From Sphingopyxis sp. QXT-31 (GTDB lineage: Bacteria > Pseudomonadota > Alphaproteobacteria > Sphingomonadales > Sphingomonadaceae), in assembly GCF_001984035.1 (NCBI RefSeq), contig NZ_CP019449.1:1054001-1118000 (forward strand): a stretch of DNA of 64,000 nt, read 5' to 3'. Below, one piece after another: positions 52,948 to 62,103 of this stretch. The notes beneath the pieces were generated by a model. That model searched no databases. It had not been told where the DNA came from and was given only the letters and a program-made list of their open reading frames with translations. Each line of letters opens with the position of its first letter. The first letter of the stretch is position 1. Both the position numbers and the translations under genes were made by a program.

Positions 52948-53045
52948 GGTCTCGCCCAAGCGCTTTGCGCTTCCACCGCACCACGGCCTCTCGACCGAGT
53001 ATGTTGACGCGGTGGCCCGTCCGGATGGACGGCTGGCTACTCCCC
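52948..53045 (-). ncRNA. yybP-ykoY manganese riboswitch
   Basis: On the minus strand the segment starts GGGGAGTAG, then has CGTCAACATACTCGG and ends GGGCGAGACC, the conserved sequence elements of the yybP-ykoY Mn2+ aptamer in the right order, and the GDT1 family is a known downstream gene. The first nine bases coincide with the last codons and stop of the lipoprotein gene upstream. Confidence 0.9.
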
Positions 53046-53267
53046 AGATGACGTGGGTGCGTTAGGCGCTGGTGCTTCGGGAGGCAAGGGCTTTGGCGCC
53101 TCTTCTCCCGCATCCTTCGCAGCCTTGTCGGCGGCGGCGATGTCGGCGTCCATTGCCTTGGCGCGCGCCTCGATCTCCTTCGTCGCCTTGTCGTAGCGGT
53201 CCTCGAACTTGGGCTCCTTCTCGCACGCGGCAAGCAGCAAGGGCAGGAGGAGCAGCGCCGCGCGCAT
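53037..53267 (-). CDS. Small lipoprotein overlapping the Mn riboswitch
   Basis: A 76-residue lipoprotein: leader MRAALLLLPLLLAAC (lipobox LAAC, Cys15), then a charged helix (DRYDKATKEIEARAKAMDAD, IAAADKAAKDAGEE) and a Pro-rich tail ending APTSSGE. Its ATG overlaps the tamB stop (TGATG), so it is made together with TamB. The last codons (GGG GAG TAG) form the start of the riboswitch aptamer. Role unknown; linkage to TamA/TamB suggests an envelope function. Confidence 0.8.
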   Translation of the reverse strand: MRAALLLLPLLLAACEKEPKFEDRYDKATKEIEARAKAMDADIAAADKAAKDAGEEAPKPLPPEAPAPNAPTSSGE

Positions 53268-56200
53268 CAATAGTCCTTGCGGTAGCGGACGCTGAAATTG
53301 GTCTGGCCCGAGCCGCCCGCCTGGCTGAGGATTGAGAGCGCCGGGGTCAGGCTGATTTCGAGCTGCGTCGCGGTATAGCCGCGGCCGTCTGTGATCACCT
53401 CGAGGTAGATATCGTTGGTGATGTGCTGGCCCGCGGCGAGCGCAGTGCCCCTGCCCTGCGTATCGTCGGGGCCGAGGACGCGCAGGCGGTCGATACCGGT
53501 CGCCGACTGCAGCGCGCCGAGCGGGCTGAGGCCGCCGCTGCCCCGCAGGCTGTTGAGCGAGGCGGCGAGCTGCACCGCCTGGAGCGGCGACAGCGCGGTG
53601 ATCGAATCGCCGAACAATATGCGTGAGACGATCTCGTCCTGCGGCAGCCCGGGAACGCTTGAGAAGGCGATCTGCGGGTTCTGCGCGCGGCCCGAGACGT
53701 TGACGGTGACGGTGACATTCTCGATCGTGTCACTGGCGATCAGGCGGATCGACGGGTCGAACGCGTCGCCGGTCGGGAAATTCACCCGGCCCTCGGTGAG
53801 TTCGAACGAGCGGCCCGCGAAGCCCAGGGTGCCGCGCACCAGCTCGATCTCGCCGGTGACGCGCGGTGCCTGGGTGGTGCCCTTGAGCGTGACGTCGGCC
53901 TGCCATTCAGATTCAAGCCCCATGCCGCTGACATAGATTTCGTCGCTGGCGCGCAGGCGGATGTCGAGGCGGATGAGGTCGAACAGGCTGGTGCCGACCG
54001 AGGCGAGCCCGTCGCCGCTGATCCGCGGGCGGCCCGCGGGCGGCTTGCGGCGGACGCCGGTGAGCACGGGGACTTGTGCGGCGCCCTGGCGGACGATGCG
54101 GTAGCGCGTTTCGGGAAGGCGGAGGTCGCCCGACAGCAGCGCGGTCTGGCCCGCGACCTTTTCGAGCGTGAGGTTGCCGGTGGCGCGCGCCGAGAGGTCG
54201 TCGCTGCGCGCGAGGCGGGCGTTGTCGAGCACCGCCTCGATCTTCATCGGATAGCCGCTGTCCCTCGCGAGGCTGACGTAACCCGACGCCTTGACCGTGC
54301 CGTCGCCCGCGATCGCGGTGAGCTGCTCGATCTCGAGCCGGTCGCCCGAGAAGCGGCCGTTGACGACCATGTTGGTCAGCCGCGTGCCATAGGTCAGATT
54401 CTCGTAGTTGAGCGCATTGCCGCGGATGACGCCGTCGAGGCACGGGTCGGAGAGGCGGCAGCTGAAGTCGGCGGCGACCGCGATCGGCCCGCCGAGCCGC
54501 TGGTCGCCCGAGCCGACGAACGAGAAGAGCGTGTCGGCGGGGCCGTTGTAGCGGAGGCCCCCCGACAGCGGTGCCGCCTGCAGGCGCGTCATCCAGGTTC
54601 CGGTGCCCGGCGGCAGCGGACGGAGCGAGGCCTGAAGGCGGCCGATGACGCTGCCGCGCTTGCGCATCACCGCGCTCGCCTCGCCGCCGTCGGCGAGCAA
54701 TTTGCCGGCAAAATTGATGTCGACCGGCTGGCTGACCGTCGCGGCGGTAGTGCGCGTGAAGCCGGTGATCGTCAGGCGCGCGTCGGCGCGCGGGAAGCTG
54801 GTGCTGCTCGCCTGTTCGAAATCGACGCTGCCCGTCGCGCGGCCGCCGAGGCCCATGTCGGGATAGACTGCGTTGAGCAGCGACAGGTTGACGCGGTCGA
54901 GCCGGCTCTGGAGCATGATGCCGTCGTCGAAGCGTCCCGCGAGCCGCGCGCTGCTGCCGCGGCCGAAATCGAGTTTGGTCGGGAGCAGTTCGTAGCCGTC
55001 CTTGCCGGGGATGATCCGTGCCGGGCTGGTGGTGCGGAAATTGATGCCCGTCGCACGGCCCTGCACCGAGGCGCGCCAGAGTTCGGGGGTCAGGTCGGCG
55101 TTGGCGGCGACTCGGAAAGCTACGCCGCTGCTGCCCTCGACCAGCGCCTGTGCCTTGCCCGCGCCATTCTGATAATCGATCTTCACGCGGCCGACCGCGA
55201 TGTCGAACTCGCGGACGCGCGTCTGCGCGATCTGGATGTCGGCGATGACGCGCGGGCGCTCATAAAGGATGACGTCGGCGTCGACGATCGCGGAGCCGAT
55301 AGCCAATTGGGCAGGCCCAGGCAGCACGACATTGTTGGCGCGGACGTTGATCGCGGCGGCCTGATATTTCCCTGCGGCGCTGAGGCGGACGAGCCCGCCG
55401 AGGCCCTGGCCCGAAGCGTCGAGCTGGCCCACGAAGGGACCCGCGGCGCTCTGGACGAGGCGGCCCTTGAAACCGATGCCCGACAGGTCGCCGCGCTCGA
55501 TATCGATGGTCAGCGGGCCTTTCGCAGTGAGCAGCACGACATCGGCGGCGAGCGGGCCATAGTCGGTGTCGCCGGTGGCGGCGAGGCGATAGCCGTTCGG
55601 CGCGCCGGTGATGCGTGCGACGAGCTTCTGGAGCCCGATGCCGAGCCCGGGGCGGTCGGCGGTGAGCGTCGCGCGCGGATCGGTGATCGTCCCTGCAAGT
55701 TGCAGGCCGAGCGGGCCATAATCGGTCGAACTGGCGCGCGCGGTCAGCTGGATCTGGCCGTTGGGGTTGTAGCTCCCCTGCCCGCTGGCCACGCGCATCA
55801 GCGGGGCGTTGAGACGCAGATTGGCAAACCGGATCACGCCGTCGGTGCCGTAGCGCACGTCGCTCGACGCGGTCGCATTGCCGCCGAGGACGTTGCGGAC
55901 GCCCGAGTTGAAGAGCTGAGTCGAGCGCGCGCGGACGCGGCCGACGATCTCGAAGCCGCCGTTCGCGGCGGTCTTCAGATCGGCGTCGGTATCGATGTCG
56001 AAGATGCCGACGCTTTCGATGCGATAGTCGTCGATCCGCCCGTCGATCGCGCCGGTGTAGAAGCCGCGGTTGAGGTCGGCGATCAATATCGCCTTGGCGT
56101 CGATGCGGCTCGAGCGGAGGCGCATATTGTCGCTGAGCAGGCGGCCGTCCTTATAGGCGAGGTCGCCGTCGAGGCGGACCTGCACGAGCGTGCCCCCCGC

Positions 56201-57502
56201 GACGACATCGAGCCCGCGGATGCGCGTCGCGCGGCCCGCGACGGGGACGAAGATCTGGTCGGGATCGACGCGTGCCTTGCCCGCGAGGTTCAGCGCCTCG
56301 ATCACTATGTCGTTGACCGCGAGGCTGGTCGCATTAGCGGTGTATTCGACCGTCGGCAGGCGGAATTCGCCGTCGAGCCGCGCCTGCGCGCGCAGCCCGT
56401 TACCGCGCACGGAAGGCGCGATGGTGCTGGGTTTGAGCAGCACGAAAGCGATCTGTAGGCCGTCGTAGCGGCTGGCGCCGAGATCAATCCCGCCGCTGAG
56501 CCCGACGCGCGCAGCGTCGGAGGAAATGCGGCCGTCGAGATCGACCTTGCGCTCGGCAAGGCGCGCGGTGAGGTCGATCGCGGTTTCGGTGCCGAGCATA
56601 TCGGCGACGGGGCCTGCGGCGAGCAGCCGCGACGGCTGCGCGGTGCCCTTGATCGCGAAAGTGCCGTCGCGCGCGGCGAGACCCAGGCGCGCGAGCGGCG
56701 CGGTGCCGAGGTTGCCGGTGAGTGTGCCGTTCCAGACTTTCCAGTCCCCCTTGCCGGCGAGCTTGGCGGTCAGCGGTTCCTTGAAGCCGCCCATCGCGGC
56801 GAGCACGCCGCCCTGCGGCGCGTTGATAGCGAGATCGACGTCGAACCGATTCGCTTCGGGAACGGCGTCGAGAATCAGCGCAAGCTTGTCGCCTTTGGCA
56901 TCGCTGCCGATGGTCTCGGCATTGGCTGTCACCTGCGCGCGGCGATCGGCGATCGCGACCTTCCCGGTCAGGCGCGCTTCCTGCCGCTGGCCCGCTACGG
57001 GGGCCTCGAAGACGAAGCGGTCGACCTGCAATTTGGCGACGTCGAGGTCGATATCGGGAAGCAGCGGCTCGCCGGTGTCGGGCACGACCTTGAAGGTTGG
57101 GAGCCGCTGCATCGTGATCGTCTGCGCGGTCGCCGAACGGATATCGATGTGGTTCGACAGATAAGCGAAGGGGCGCCAGTCGACGCGCACTTCGGGCGAG
57201 CGCAGGAAGACACCCTTCGTATCCTTCAGCGTCAGGTCGCGGATCACCAACTTGCCGAACAACGAACCATCGAGGCGGCCGATGCCAATCTTCATCCCGT
57301 TTTCGAGCTCGATCTTCTCGATCTGCGTGACGACGAAACGTCGCCCAGCGTCGCTGTTGAGCCCGATCAGGAACAGGCCGATCAGGGCGACGATGCTTAG
57401 GATCGCGATGCCGGTCCAGCGCGCGATGCGCCGCGGCCAAGACAGCTTCGCCTTCACCGGCGGCGGCGGCGGCGCGTCGTCGAAGGCGGTGTCGGCGGCC
57501 AT
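53267..57502 (-). CDS. tamB: Translocation and assembly module inner-membrane protein TamB
   Basis: A 1411-residue protein. A single N-terminal helix (~30-48, WTGIAILSIVALIGLFLIGL) anchors it in the inner membrane. The long middle is repetitive β-structure (GLALxA/TLxGxL-type strands) forming a periplasm-spanning groove. The C-terminal DUF490 domain (RGTLGFAGRSFELTEGRVNF, SRILFGDSITALSPLQAVQL, FSVRYRKDY) is the family hallmark. TamB carries lipids or outer-membrane proteins across the periplasm with TamA. Its start overlaps the tamA stop (TGATG) and its stop overlaps the lipoprotein start. Open frames on the other strand are composition shadows. Confidence 0.95.
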   Translation of the reverse strand: MAADTAFDDAPPPPPVKAKLSWPRRIARWTGIAILSIVALIGLFLIGLNSDAGRRFVVTQIEKIELENGMKIGIGRLDGSLFGKLVIRDLTLKDTKGVFLRSPEVRVDWRPFAYLSNHIDIRSATAQTITMQRLPTFKVVPDTGEPLLPDIDLDVAKLQVDRFVFEAPVAGQRQEARLTGKVAIADRRAQVTANAETIGSDAKGDKLALILDAVPEANRFDVDLAINAPQGGVLAAMGGFKEPLTAKLAGKGDWKVWNGTLTGNLGTAPLARLGLAARDGTFAIKGTAQPSRLLAAGPVADMLGTETAIDLTARLAERKVDLDGRISSDAARVGLSGGIDLGASRYDGLQIAFVLLKPSTIAPSVRGNGLRAQARLDGEFRLPTVEYTANATSLAVNDIVIEALNLAGKARVDPDQIFVPVAGRATRIRGLDVVAGGTLVQVRLDGDLAYKDGRLLSDNMRLRSSRIDAKAILIADLNRGFYTGAIDGRIDDYRIESVGIFDIDTDADLKTAANGGFEIVGRVRARSTQLFNSGVRNVLGGNATASSDVRYGTDGVIRFANLRLNAPLMRVASGQGSYNPNGQIQLTARASSTDYGPLGLQLAGTITDPRATLTADRPGLGIGLQKLVARITGAPNGYRLAATGDTDYGPLAADVVLLTAKGPLTIDIERGDLSGIGFKGRLVQSAAGPFVGQLDASGQGLGGLVRLSAAGKYQAAAINVRANNVVLPGPAQLAIGSAIVDADVILYERPRVIADIQIAQTRVREFDIAVGRVKIDYQNGAGKAQALVEGSSGVAFRVAANADLTPELWRASVQGRATGINFRTTSPARIIPGKDGYELLPTKLDFGRGSSARLAGRFDDGIMLQSRLDRVNLSLLNAVYPDMGLGGRATGSVDFEQASSTSFPRADARLTITGFTRTTAATVSQPVDINFAGKLLADGGEASAVMRKRGSVIGRLQASLRPLPPGTGTWMTRLQAAPLSGGLRYNGPADTLFSFVGSGDQRLGGPIAVAADFSCRLSDPCLDGVIRGNALNYENLTYGTRLTNMVVNGRFSGDRLEIEQLTAIAGDGTVKASGYVSLARDSGYPMKIEAVLDNARLARSDDLSARATGNLTLEKVAGQTALLSGDLRLPETRYRIVRQGAAQVPVLTGVRRKPPAGRPRISGDGLASVGTSLFDLIRLDIRLRASDEIYVSGMGLESEWQADVTLKGTTQAPRVTGEIELVRGTLGFAGRSFELTEGRVNFPTGDAFDPSIRLIASDTIENVTVTVNVSGRAQNPQIAFSSVPGLPQDEIVSRILFGDSITALSPLQAVQLAASLNSLRGSGGLSPLGALQSATGIDRLRVLGPDDTQGRGTALAAGQHITNDIYLEVITDGRGYTATQLEISLTPALSILSQAGGSGQTNFSVRYRKDY

Positions 57503-59874
57503 CAGAAGGCCTGCCCGATCGAGACATAGACGCTGACCCGTCCCTCGCCCGGCTGGCGATCGATCGGGGTTGCGATATCGAGGCGCATCGGGCCGAAATT
57601 GGTGTAGAAGCGCCCTCCGATGCCGACGCCGTAGCGCAGGTTCGAAAAGGTCGGGGTCGAGCCGCGATAGACCTGCCCCGCATCGACGAAGCCGACGATC
57701 CCGTAGTTGCCGAAGCGGTAGCGCGCCTCGACCGCGGCCTCGTTGACGCTGCGCCCGCCGATCGGGTCGTTGTTCGGATCCTTGGGGCCCAGCTGCTGAT
57801 AGCCGAAGCCGCGCACCGAGCCGCCGCCGCCGGCGTAGAAGCGCCGCGATGGCGCGAGATTTTCGCGCGAGGCGCCGAGGATCGAGCCGACGCGGACGCG
57901 GCCCGCGAGCACGATGCTGTCGGTAACCGGATAATAGCCGCTGACGTCGATGCGCGCGCGGGCATAAGGCGAGAAGCGGCCACTGAGCGAACCTTCGGGC
58001 TGGAGCAGCCCGGTGACGCGGAAACCCTTGGTGGGGTTGAGCAGATTGTCGCTGCGGTCGATGCCGAGCTGGCCGGTCAGCCCCGCGATATAATAGACGC
58101 TGCGCGTGCGGTCGGCGAGGAGGAAGTCGTAATCATCCTCGCTCGTCGCGATCAGGTCGAGGCCATAGGCGTAGGTCAGCTTCTTCTGCCAGATCGGCGT
58201 CGATTCGCGGCTGACGCGCGCGCCGACACGCCCGGTGAGCGCTTCGAAGGCGTTGTAATCGCTGCGCGACGCCTCGGCGATCAGTTCGAAGGTGCGGTCG
58301 CGGCGTCCGGCGTTCGAGCGGCGGAAGGTGACGCCGAGCGCCTGTTCCTGCGTGCCCGCGATGCCGCGGACGATCAGCGCGCCCTCGGGCGGGAAGAGGT
58401 TGCGGTGCGTCCAGCTGCCCTCGAGGCGGATGCCCTCGCCAGTGCCGTAACCCGCGCTGGCGGCGAGGGTGCGCGGCGGGCCCGCCTCCTGCGTCACCAG
58501 CATCGTCACATATTCGGTGTCGTCGCCCGCGCTGTCGCCAGTCTTTTGCGGCTCGACCGACACGGTGGCGAAGAGCCCGGTCGCGACGAGCGCCTGGCGC
58601 AGGTCGTCGGCCTTGCGGCTGTCGTAGAGCTCGCCGCGCTTGAATCGCGCAAGCAGTTCGACATGCTCGACGTCGAAGGCGAGCTTGCCCGTGGTTTCGA
58701 AGCCGCCGAAGCGCGAGCGGGGACCGATGTCGACGGGCAGCGTGTAGACGCCGTCGCCGGTCGCGCCGTCGAGCAGGATGTCGCGCTGGCCGACGGTCGC
58801 GAAGGGATAGCCTTCCTCGGGCAGCTTCAAGGCGATCGCGGCTTCGGCGCCCTGCACGCGCTGGGCGACAATCGGTTCGCCGATCGCGAGCGGGAAATTA
58901 TCCTTGATCAGCGTCGGCGGGACGGTGGGTGCGGCGTCGATGATGATGTCGGCGAGCGTGTAGCGCTGACCGGGGACGACATCAATGATCGCGGTGAGCG
59001 GGCGGCGCTGGCGCGGCGTGGTGTCGGGGGTCGTGCCGCCTGCCGGGGCAGTGGCGGGCGTGGCGGCTCCATTGGCGCGTCCGCCGCCCTGTCCGTCGCC
59101 CCCGACGCCGCGGTCGAGCCGCGTGTCGACGCGCGCGTCGTAATAGCCTTCGGAAGCGAGCACGCGGCGCATCAGGTCGGCGTCGGCGGTCAGCCGCGCG
59201 CGCACCATCGCGGCGTTCGCCGCCTCGCCGTCGCCGTCGTAGAGCGCCGACAGGTCGCCGAACAGGTCGGCGAGGTCGGCGTCGGTGCTGTCGTCGGCGG
59301 GCGCAAGGCCGTTGACCTGGACCGTGTAGGTCACCTTGGCGCTCTCGTCGGCGAATTCGGGTTCGGCGAATTCGACCGGCTCAGCGTTGAAATTTTCGAG
59401 CGGCGGCAGCGGCTTGGCGAGCTCGACGTCGTTGATCGGCGCGTCGCCGATCGCCTCGACCGCGTCGCCGTCGGCGAGCGCGGGGGTCGGGGCGGGCTCG
59501 GAACCGGGCGCGGCTTCGCCTTCGGAGACGGCTTTGGTCGCCTGGCGGCGTTCGAATTCGGCGATCGATTCCAGCGGCACGTCGAGTTCGGGGTCGTTTT
59601 CGGCGGAGATCGGCGGGATTGCCTTCTCGAACTCCTCGTCCTCGATGATCGGCTCGACCGGGGGGAAGACGGCATCGGGCGGCGGCGGCGTGGGCTTCGC
59701 CATTTCGGTATCGGCGACGGTTTCGGTGACCGGCGGCGGCGCGGGGGCGTCCTGCGCCTGCGCGGTCGTGGCGGCGAGGCCGAGGAGCGAAGCGGAGAGC
59801 GCGAGCGCATGGCGCAGCGGCACCCCCGCCGCGGTCCGGAGGATCATTATGCGAGGGTTTTCAGAATCTTGCAT
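57502..59874 (-). CDS. tamA: Outer-membrane assembly factor TamA (BamA/TamA family)
   Basis: A 790-residue protein. A hydrophobic leader (RHALALSASLLGLAATTAQA, cleaved near residue 41) is followed by ~130 residues of Pro/Glu/Asp-rich low-complexity sequence, then POTRA domains (VTYTVQVNGLAP, YYDARVDT, IDVVPGQRYTLADIIIDAA), then the barrel with FSPYARARIDVSGYYPV, RRFYAGGGGSVRGFGYQQLG (the conserved loop-6 VRG(F/Y) motif), GNYGIVGFVDAGQVY, and FGPMRLDIATPIDR. It ends in F. The acidic N-terminal insert is an unusual addition. The start is uncertain: ATG 59874 was preferred; 59847 is an alternative. Confidence 0.92.
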   Translation of the reverse strand: MQDSENPRIMILRTAAGVPLRHALALSASLLGLAATTAQAQDAPAPPPVTETVADTEMAKPTPPPPDAVFPPVEPIIEDEEFEKAIPPISAENDPELDVPLESIAEFERRQATKAVSEGEAAPGSEPAPTPALADGDAVEAIGDAPINDVELAKPLPPLENFNAEPVEFAEPEFADESAKVTYTVQVNGLAPADDSTDADLADLFGDLSALYDGDGEAANAAMVRARLTADADLMRRVLASEGYYDARVDTRLDRGVGGDGQGGGRANGAATPATAPAGGTTPDTTPRQRRPLTAIIDVVPGQRYTLADIIIDAAPTVPPTLIKDNFPLAIGEPIVAQRVQGAEAAIALKLPEEGYPFATVGQRDILLDGATGDGVYTLPVDIGPRSRFGGFETTGKLAFDVEHVELLARFKRGELYDSRKADDLRQALVATGLFATVSVEPQKTGDSAGDDTEYVTMLVTQEAGPPRTLAASAGYGTGEGIRLEGSWTHRNLFPPEGALIVRGIAGTQEQALGVTFRRSNAGRRDRTFELIAEASRSDYNAFEALTGRVGARVSRESTPIWQKKLTYAYGLDLIATSEDDYDFLLADRTRSVYYIAGLTGQLGIDRSDNLLNPTKGFRVTGLLQPEGSLSGRFSPYARARIDVSGYYPVTDSIVLAGRVRVGSILGASRENLAPSRRFYAGGGGSVRGFGYQQLGPKDPNNDPIGGRSVNEAAVEARYRFGNYGIVGFVDAGQVYRGSTPTFSNLRYGVGIGGRFYTNFGPMRLDIATPIDRQPGEGRVSVYVSIGQAF

Positions 59875-60028
59875 CTGCTGGCCGCCAATCCAAGGCTTCT
59901 GACCCGCGGCGACGGGCGGCGCAACCTGTTTCTGCGCCGTTGCGACGGATGGATGGCGGCCGCTGACGATGATTTTCCCCCTGCCGTTGCCCAAGCAACG
60001 TCGCTCGGTGGCGAGTGGTTCCGCGCGC

Positions 60029-61192
60029 TCAGCTTTCGCGGCCGAGGAGATCGACCATGACTTCTGCCTGGCGATCGACCGACAGGTTGGCGAGTGCATA
60101 GGCGCGCGCCGCGGGGTCGGCGAAATCGCCCTTATCGAGCAGCCCGGAGAGAAGAGCGGCGAGGCCCGCGACATCGCCTTCGTCGAAGAGATGCCCCTGC
60201 CCGCCCATCACCTCGGGGATCGCGCCCGAGCGGCTGCCGACCATCGTGCGACCGCACGCCATCACTTCCTGGATGACGCGGCCGTACTGCTCTTTCCACT
60301 TGGGGGTGCTGAGCGAGGGGAGCACGACGATATCGGCGGCGTTCATGTAGCGCGCCATGTCCTCATGCTTCGATTCGAAGAAGATCACGCGGTCGGACAA
60401 GCCGAGGCGTCCGATCTGCGCCTGAAGCTGCGCGGTATAGGCCGACGTTCCGATGAAGTCGTCGATCAGGAACTGCCAGTCCTTATCGCGAATCCGGTCG
60501 AGCGCATCGATGAGCAGATGGATGCCCTTTTCCGGGGTCTGGCGGCCGAAATAGGCGATCGTCGGGCGCGTCAGGCCGAGCTCGGCGCGCACCGCGGCGC
60601 GATCGGCGTCGGACAGCGGCTGGAACAGCCGCGCGTCGAAACCGAGCGGAACCTGCGTCGCGGTGAGCCCCATCGCCTCGATCAGCGCGGTGCCGTCGGC
60701 GCTCAAGGTGAAGACGCGGTCGACCCTGCGCCTAGCGCCGCGGCGCAGCCACGCCTTGACCAGCGCCGAGGCGATGCCTGCGGGCTTACGCGTTTCGAAC
60801 GCCTTTTTGAGGTCGATGCCGAGGCTCTGCGGCATATTCTCGGCGGTGAGCGACCAGAGCTTGGCGCTCGGCGCGACCTTCTTGGCCTGCTGCACCATCA
60901 TGCTCGCGGGGTCGCTGTCGCAATAGATATGCGTCGGCCTGAAAGCGTCGACGACCGCCTGCAGCCCCTGCAGCGTGTGCGTGCGCTGGTTGGTGCCGCT
61001 GAGCTCGAGCAGCGTCAGATCGTAGTTTTCGGGCGGGAAGTCGGGCGTGTCGCGCCACTTTCCGCCGACGAAATGGCGGCGCGGGACGACAAGATGGACG
61101 GGCATGCCCTGCGCCCCGATCTCGCGGAACAGCGCGCGGTTCACAGGCTCGTGACACGAGAGCGAGATGCCGAGGAGCCGCGGGCCCGTCAT
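60029..61192 (-). CDS. Glycosyltransferase family 4 protein
   Basis: A 387-residue GT-B transferase. The N-terminal half contains LLGISLSCHEPVNRALFREI, GVPVHLVVPRR-like VHLVVPRRHFVGGKWRDTP and IYCDSDPASMMVQQAKKVAP; the C-terminal half has TIAYFGRQTPEKGIHLLIDA, YMNAADIVVLPSLSTPKWKE, EQYGRVIQEVMACGRTMVGS (the GT4 EX7E-type acceptor region) and SGAIPEVMGGQGHLF. It uses a nucleotide sugar to extend a surface glycan. Its start overlaps the stop of the epimerase gene by 4 nt. The 154-nt gap 59875-60028 before tamA is free of genes. Confidence 0.88.
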   Translation of the reverse strand: MTGPRLLGISLSCHEPVNRALFREIGAQGMPVHLVVPRRHFVGGKWRDTPDFPPENYDLTLLELSGTNQRTHTLQGLQAVVDAFRPTHIYCDSDPASMMVQQAKKVAPSAKLWSLTAENMPQSLGIDLKKAFETRKPAGIASALVKAWLRRGARRRVDRVFTLSADGTALIEAMGLTATQVPLGFDARLFQPLSDADRAAVRAELGLTRPTIAYFGRQTPEKGIHLLIDALDRIRDKDWQFLIDDFIGTSAYTAQLQAQIGRLGLSDRVIFFESKHEDMARYMNAADIVVLPSLSTPKWKEQYGRVIQEVMACGRTMVGSRSGAIPEVMGGQGHLFDEGDVAGLAALLSGLLDKGDFADPAARAYALANLSVDRQAEVMVDLLGRES

Positions 61193-62103
61193 GCGAAAGC
61201 GGCGATGGTACGGCGCGCTTCGTCGGCGATGCCGGCCGTGGGCTTCCAGCCGAGCGCGCCGAGACGCGAGATATCGACCGTGAAGGGCTCGCGGAAGGCA
61301 TCGGTGCCGTCGCCATAGGCGATCGGCACGGGCTGCGGCGCGGCGGCGGCGATACTTTCGGCGAGCGCCTGCATCGTGATCGCGTGGCCTGCGCCGAGGT
61401 TGAAGAGGTTCGCCCAGCCCGCGTCGGCGCGCAGCAGCAGTTCCACCGCCGCGATCGCATCGCCGAAGGGCAATATGTCGCGATAGCTTTGCCCGTCGTT
61501 GCGCAGTTCCATCGCGCCCTTCTCGGCGATCTGGCTGCAAAGGTCGATGAAGATCAGCCCCGCCTGTTCGCCCAAATCCCGGTGCGCGGGGGCGCCGACC
61601 ATGTTCGTGGGGCGGAGGATCGCGATGCGGTCGACGGCGTCGCTGGCGAGCAGCCGTTCCTCGACCGCGCGGTGCGCCTGGCCATAGGGATGGTGCGGCG
61701 CGGGGACCATGTCTTCGGAATAGCTGGTGCCGACCTTGCCGCCATAAACGTGGAAGGTCGAAAAATGGACCAGCCGCTCCGCCCTGCCCTCGCCGAGCGC
61801 GGCTAGGCAAGCGCTGGCGGTAGCGAGGCCCTGCGCCATCGCACCGTCGGCATCGTGTCCCGCGGCGCGCGCGCCGGGCATCGCGAGATTGACGATGGCT
61901 GTAAAATCGCCGCCTGGGAGCGCCGCATCGACACTGCTGTCGAAGCTAAAGGAGGCTATGCCGCGCTCCGCGAGCCATGCCGCCCGCGCGGGTGTGTCCG
62001 ACCGCACGGTTACCGCGACGTCCCAGTCGCCCGCCAGCGCTTCCGCCAGCCGCGCTCCGAAATATCCGCTGCCGCCGACGAGCAGCAGGCGGCCTTCAGC
62101 CAT
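61189..62103 (-). CDS. NAD-dependent sugar epimerase/dehydratase
   Basis: A 304-residue short-chain dehydrogenase-like enzyme: LLVGGSGYFGARLAEALAGD (NAD-binding GxxGxxG variant), FSTFHVYGGKVGTSYSEDMV, HPYGQAHRAVEERLLASDAV (YxxxH in place of the usual YxxxK), LRPTNMVGAP and QSYRDILPFGDAIAAVELLL. The catalytic Tyr is present, but the lysine of the usual YxxxK appears replaced by His, which is unusual and may alter activity. It is coupled to the 3,5-epimerase-family gene (8-nt overlap) and to the glycosyltransferase. It should act on a CDP- or dTDP-deoxyhexose. Confidence 0.8.
   Translation of the reverse strand: MAEGRLLLVGGSGYFGARLAEALAGDWDVAVTVRSDTPARAAWLAERGIASFSFDSSVDAALPGGDFTAIVNLAMPGARAAGHDADGAMAQGLATASACLAALGEGRAERLVHFSTFHVYGGKVGTSYSEDMVPAPHHPYGQAHRAVEERLLASDAVDRIAILRPTNMVGAPAHRDLGEQAGLIFIDLCSQIAEKGAMELRNDGQSYRDILPFGDAIAAVELLLRADAGWANLFNLGAGHAITMQALAESIAAAAPQPVPIAYGDGTDAFREPFTVDISRLGALGWKPTAGIADEARRTIAAFA

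Noticed and set aside
54074..56458. Long plus-strand frame inside tamB
   Set aside because: Ala/Arg-rich shadow of tamB, with no ribosome-binding site or motif.
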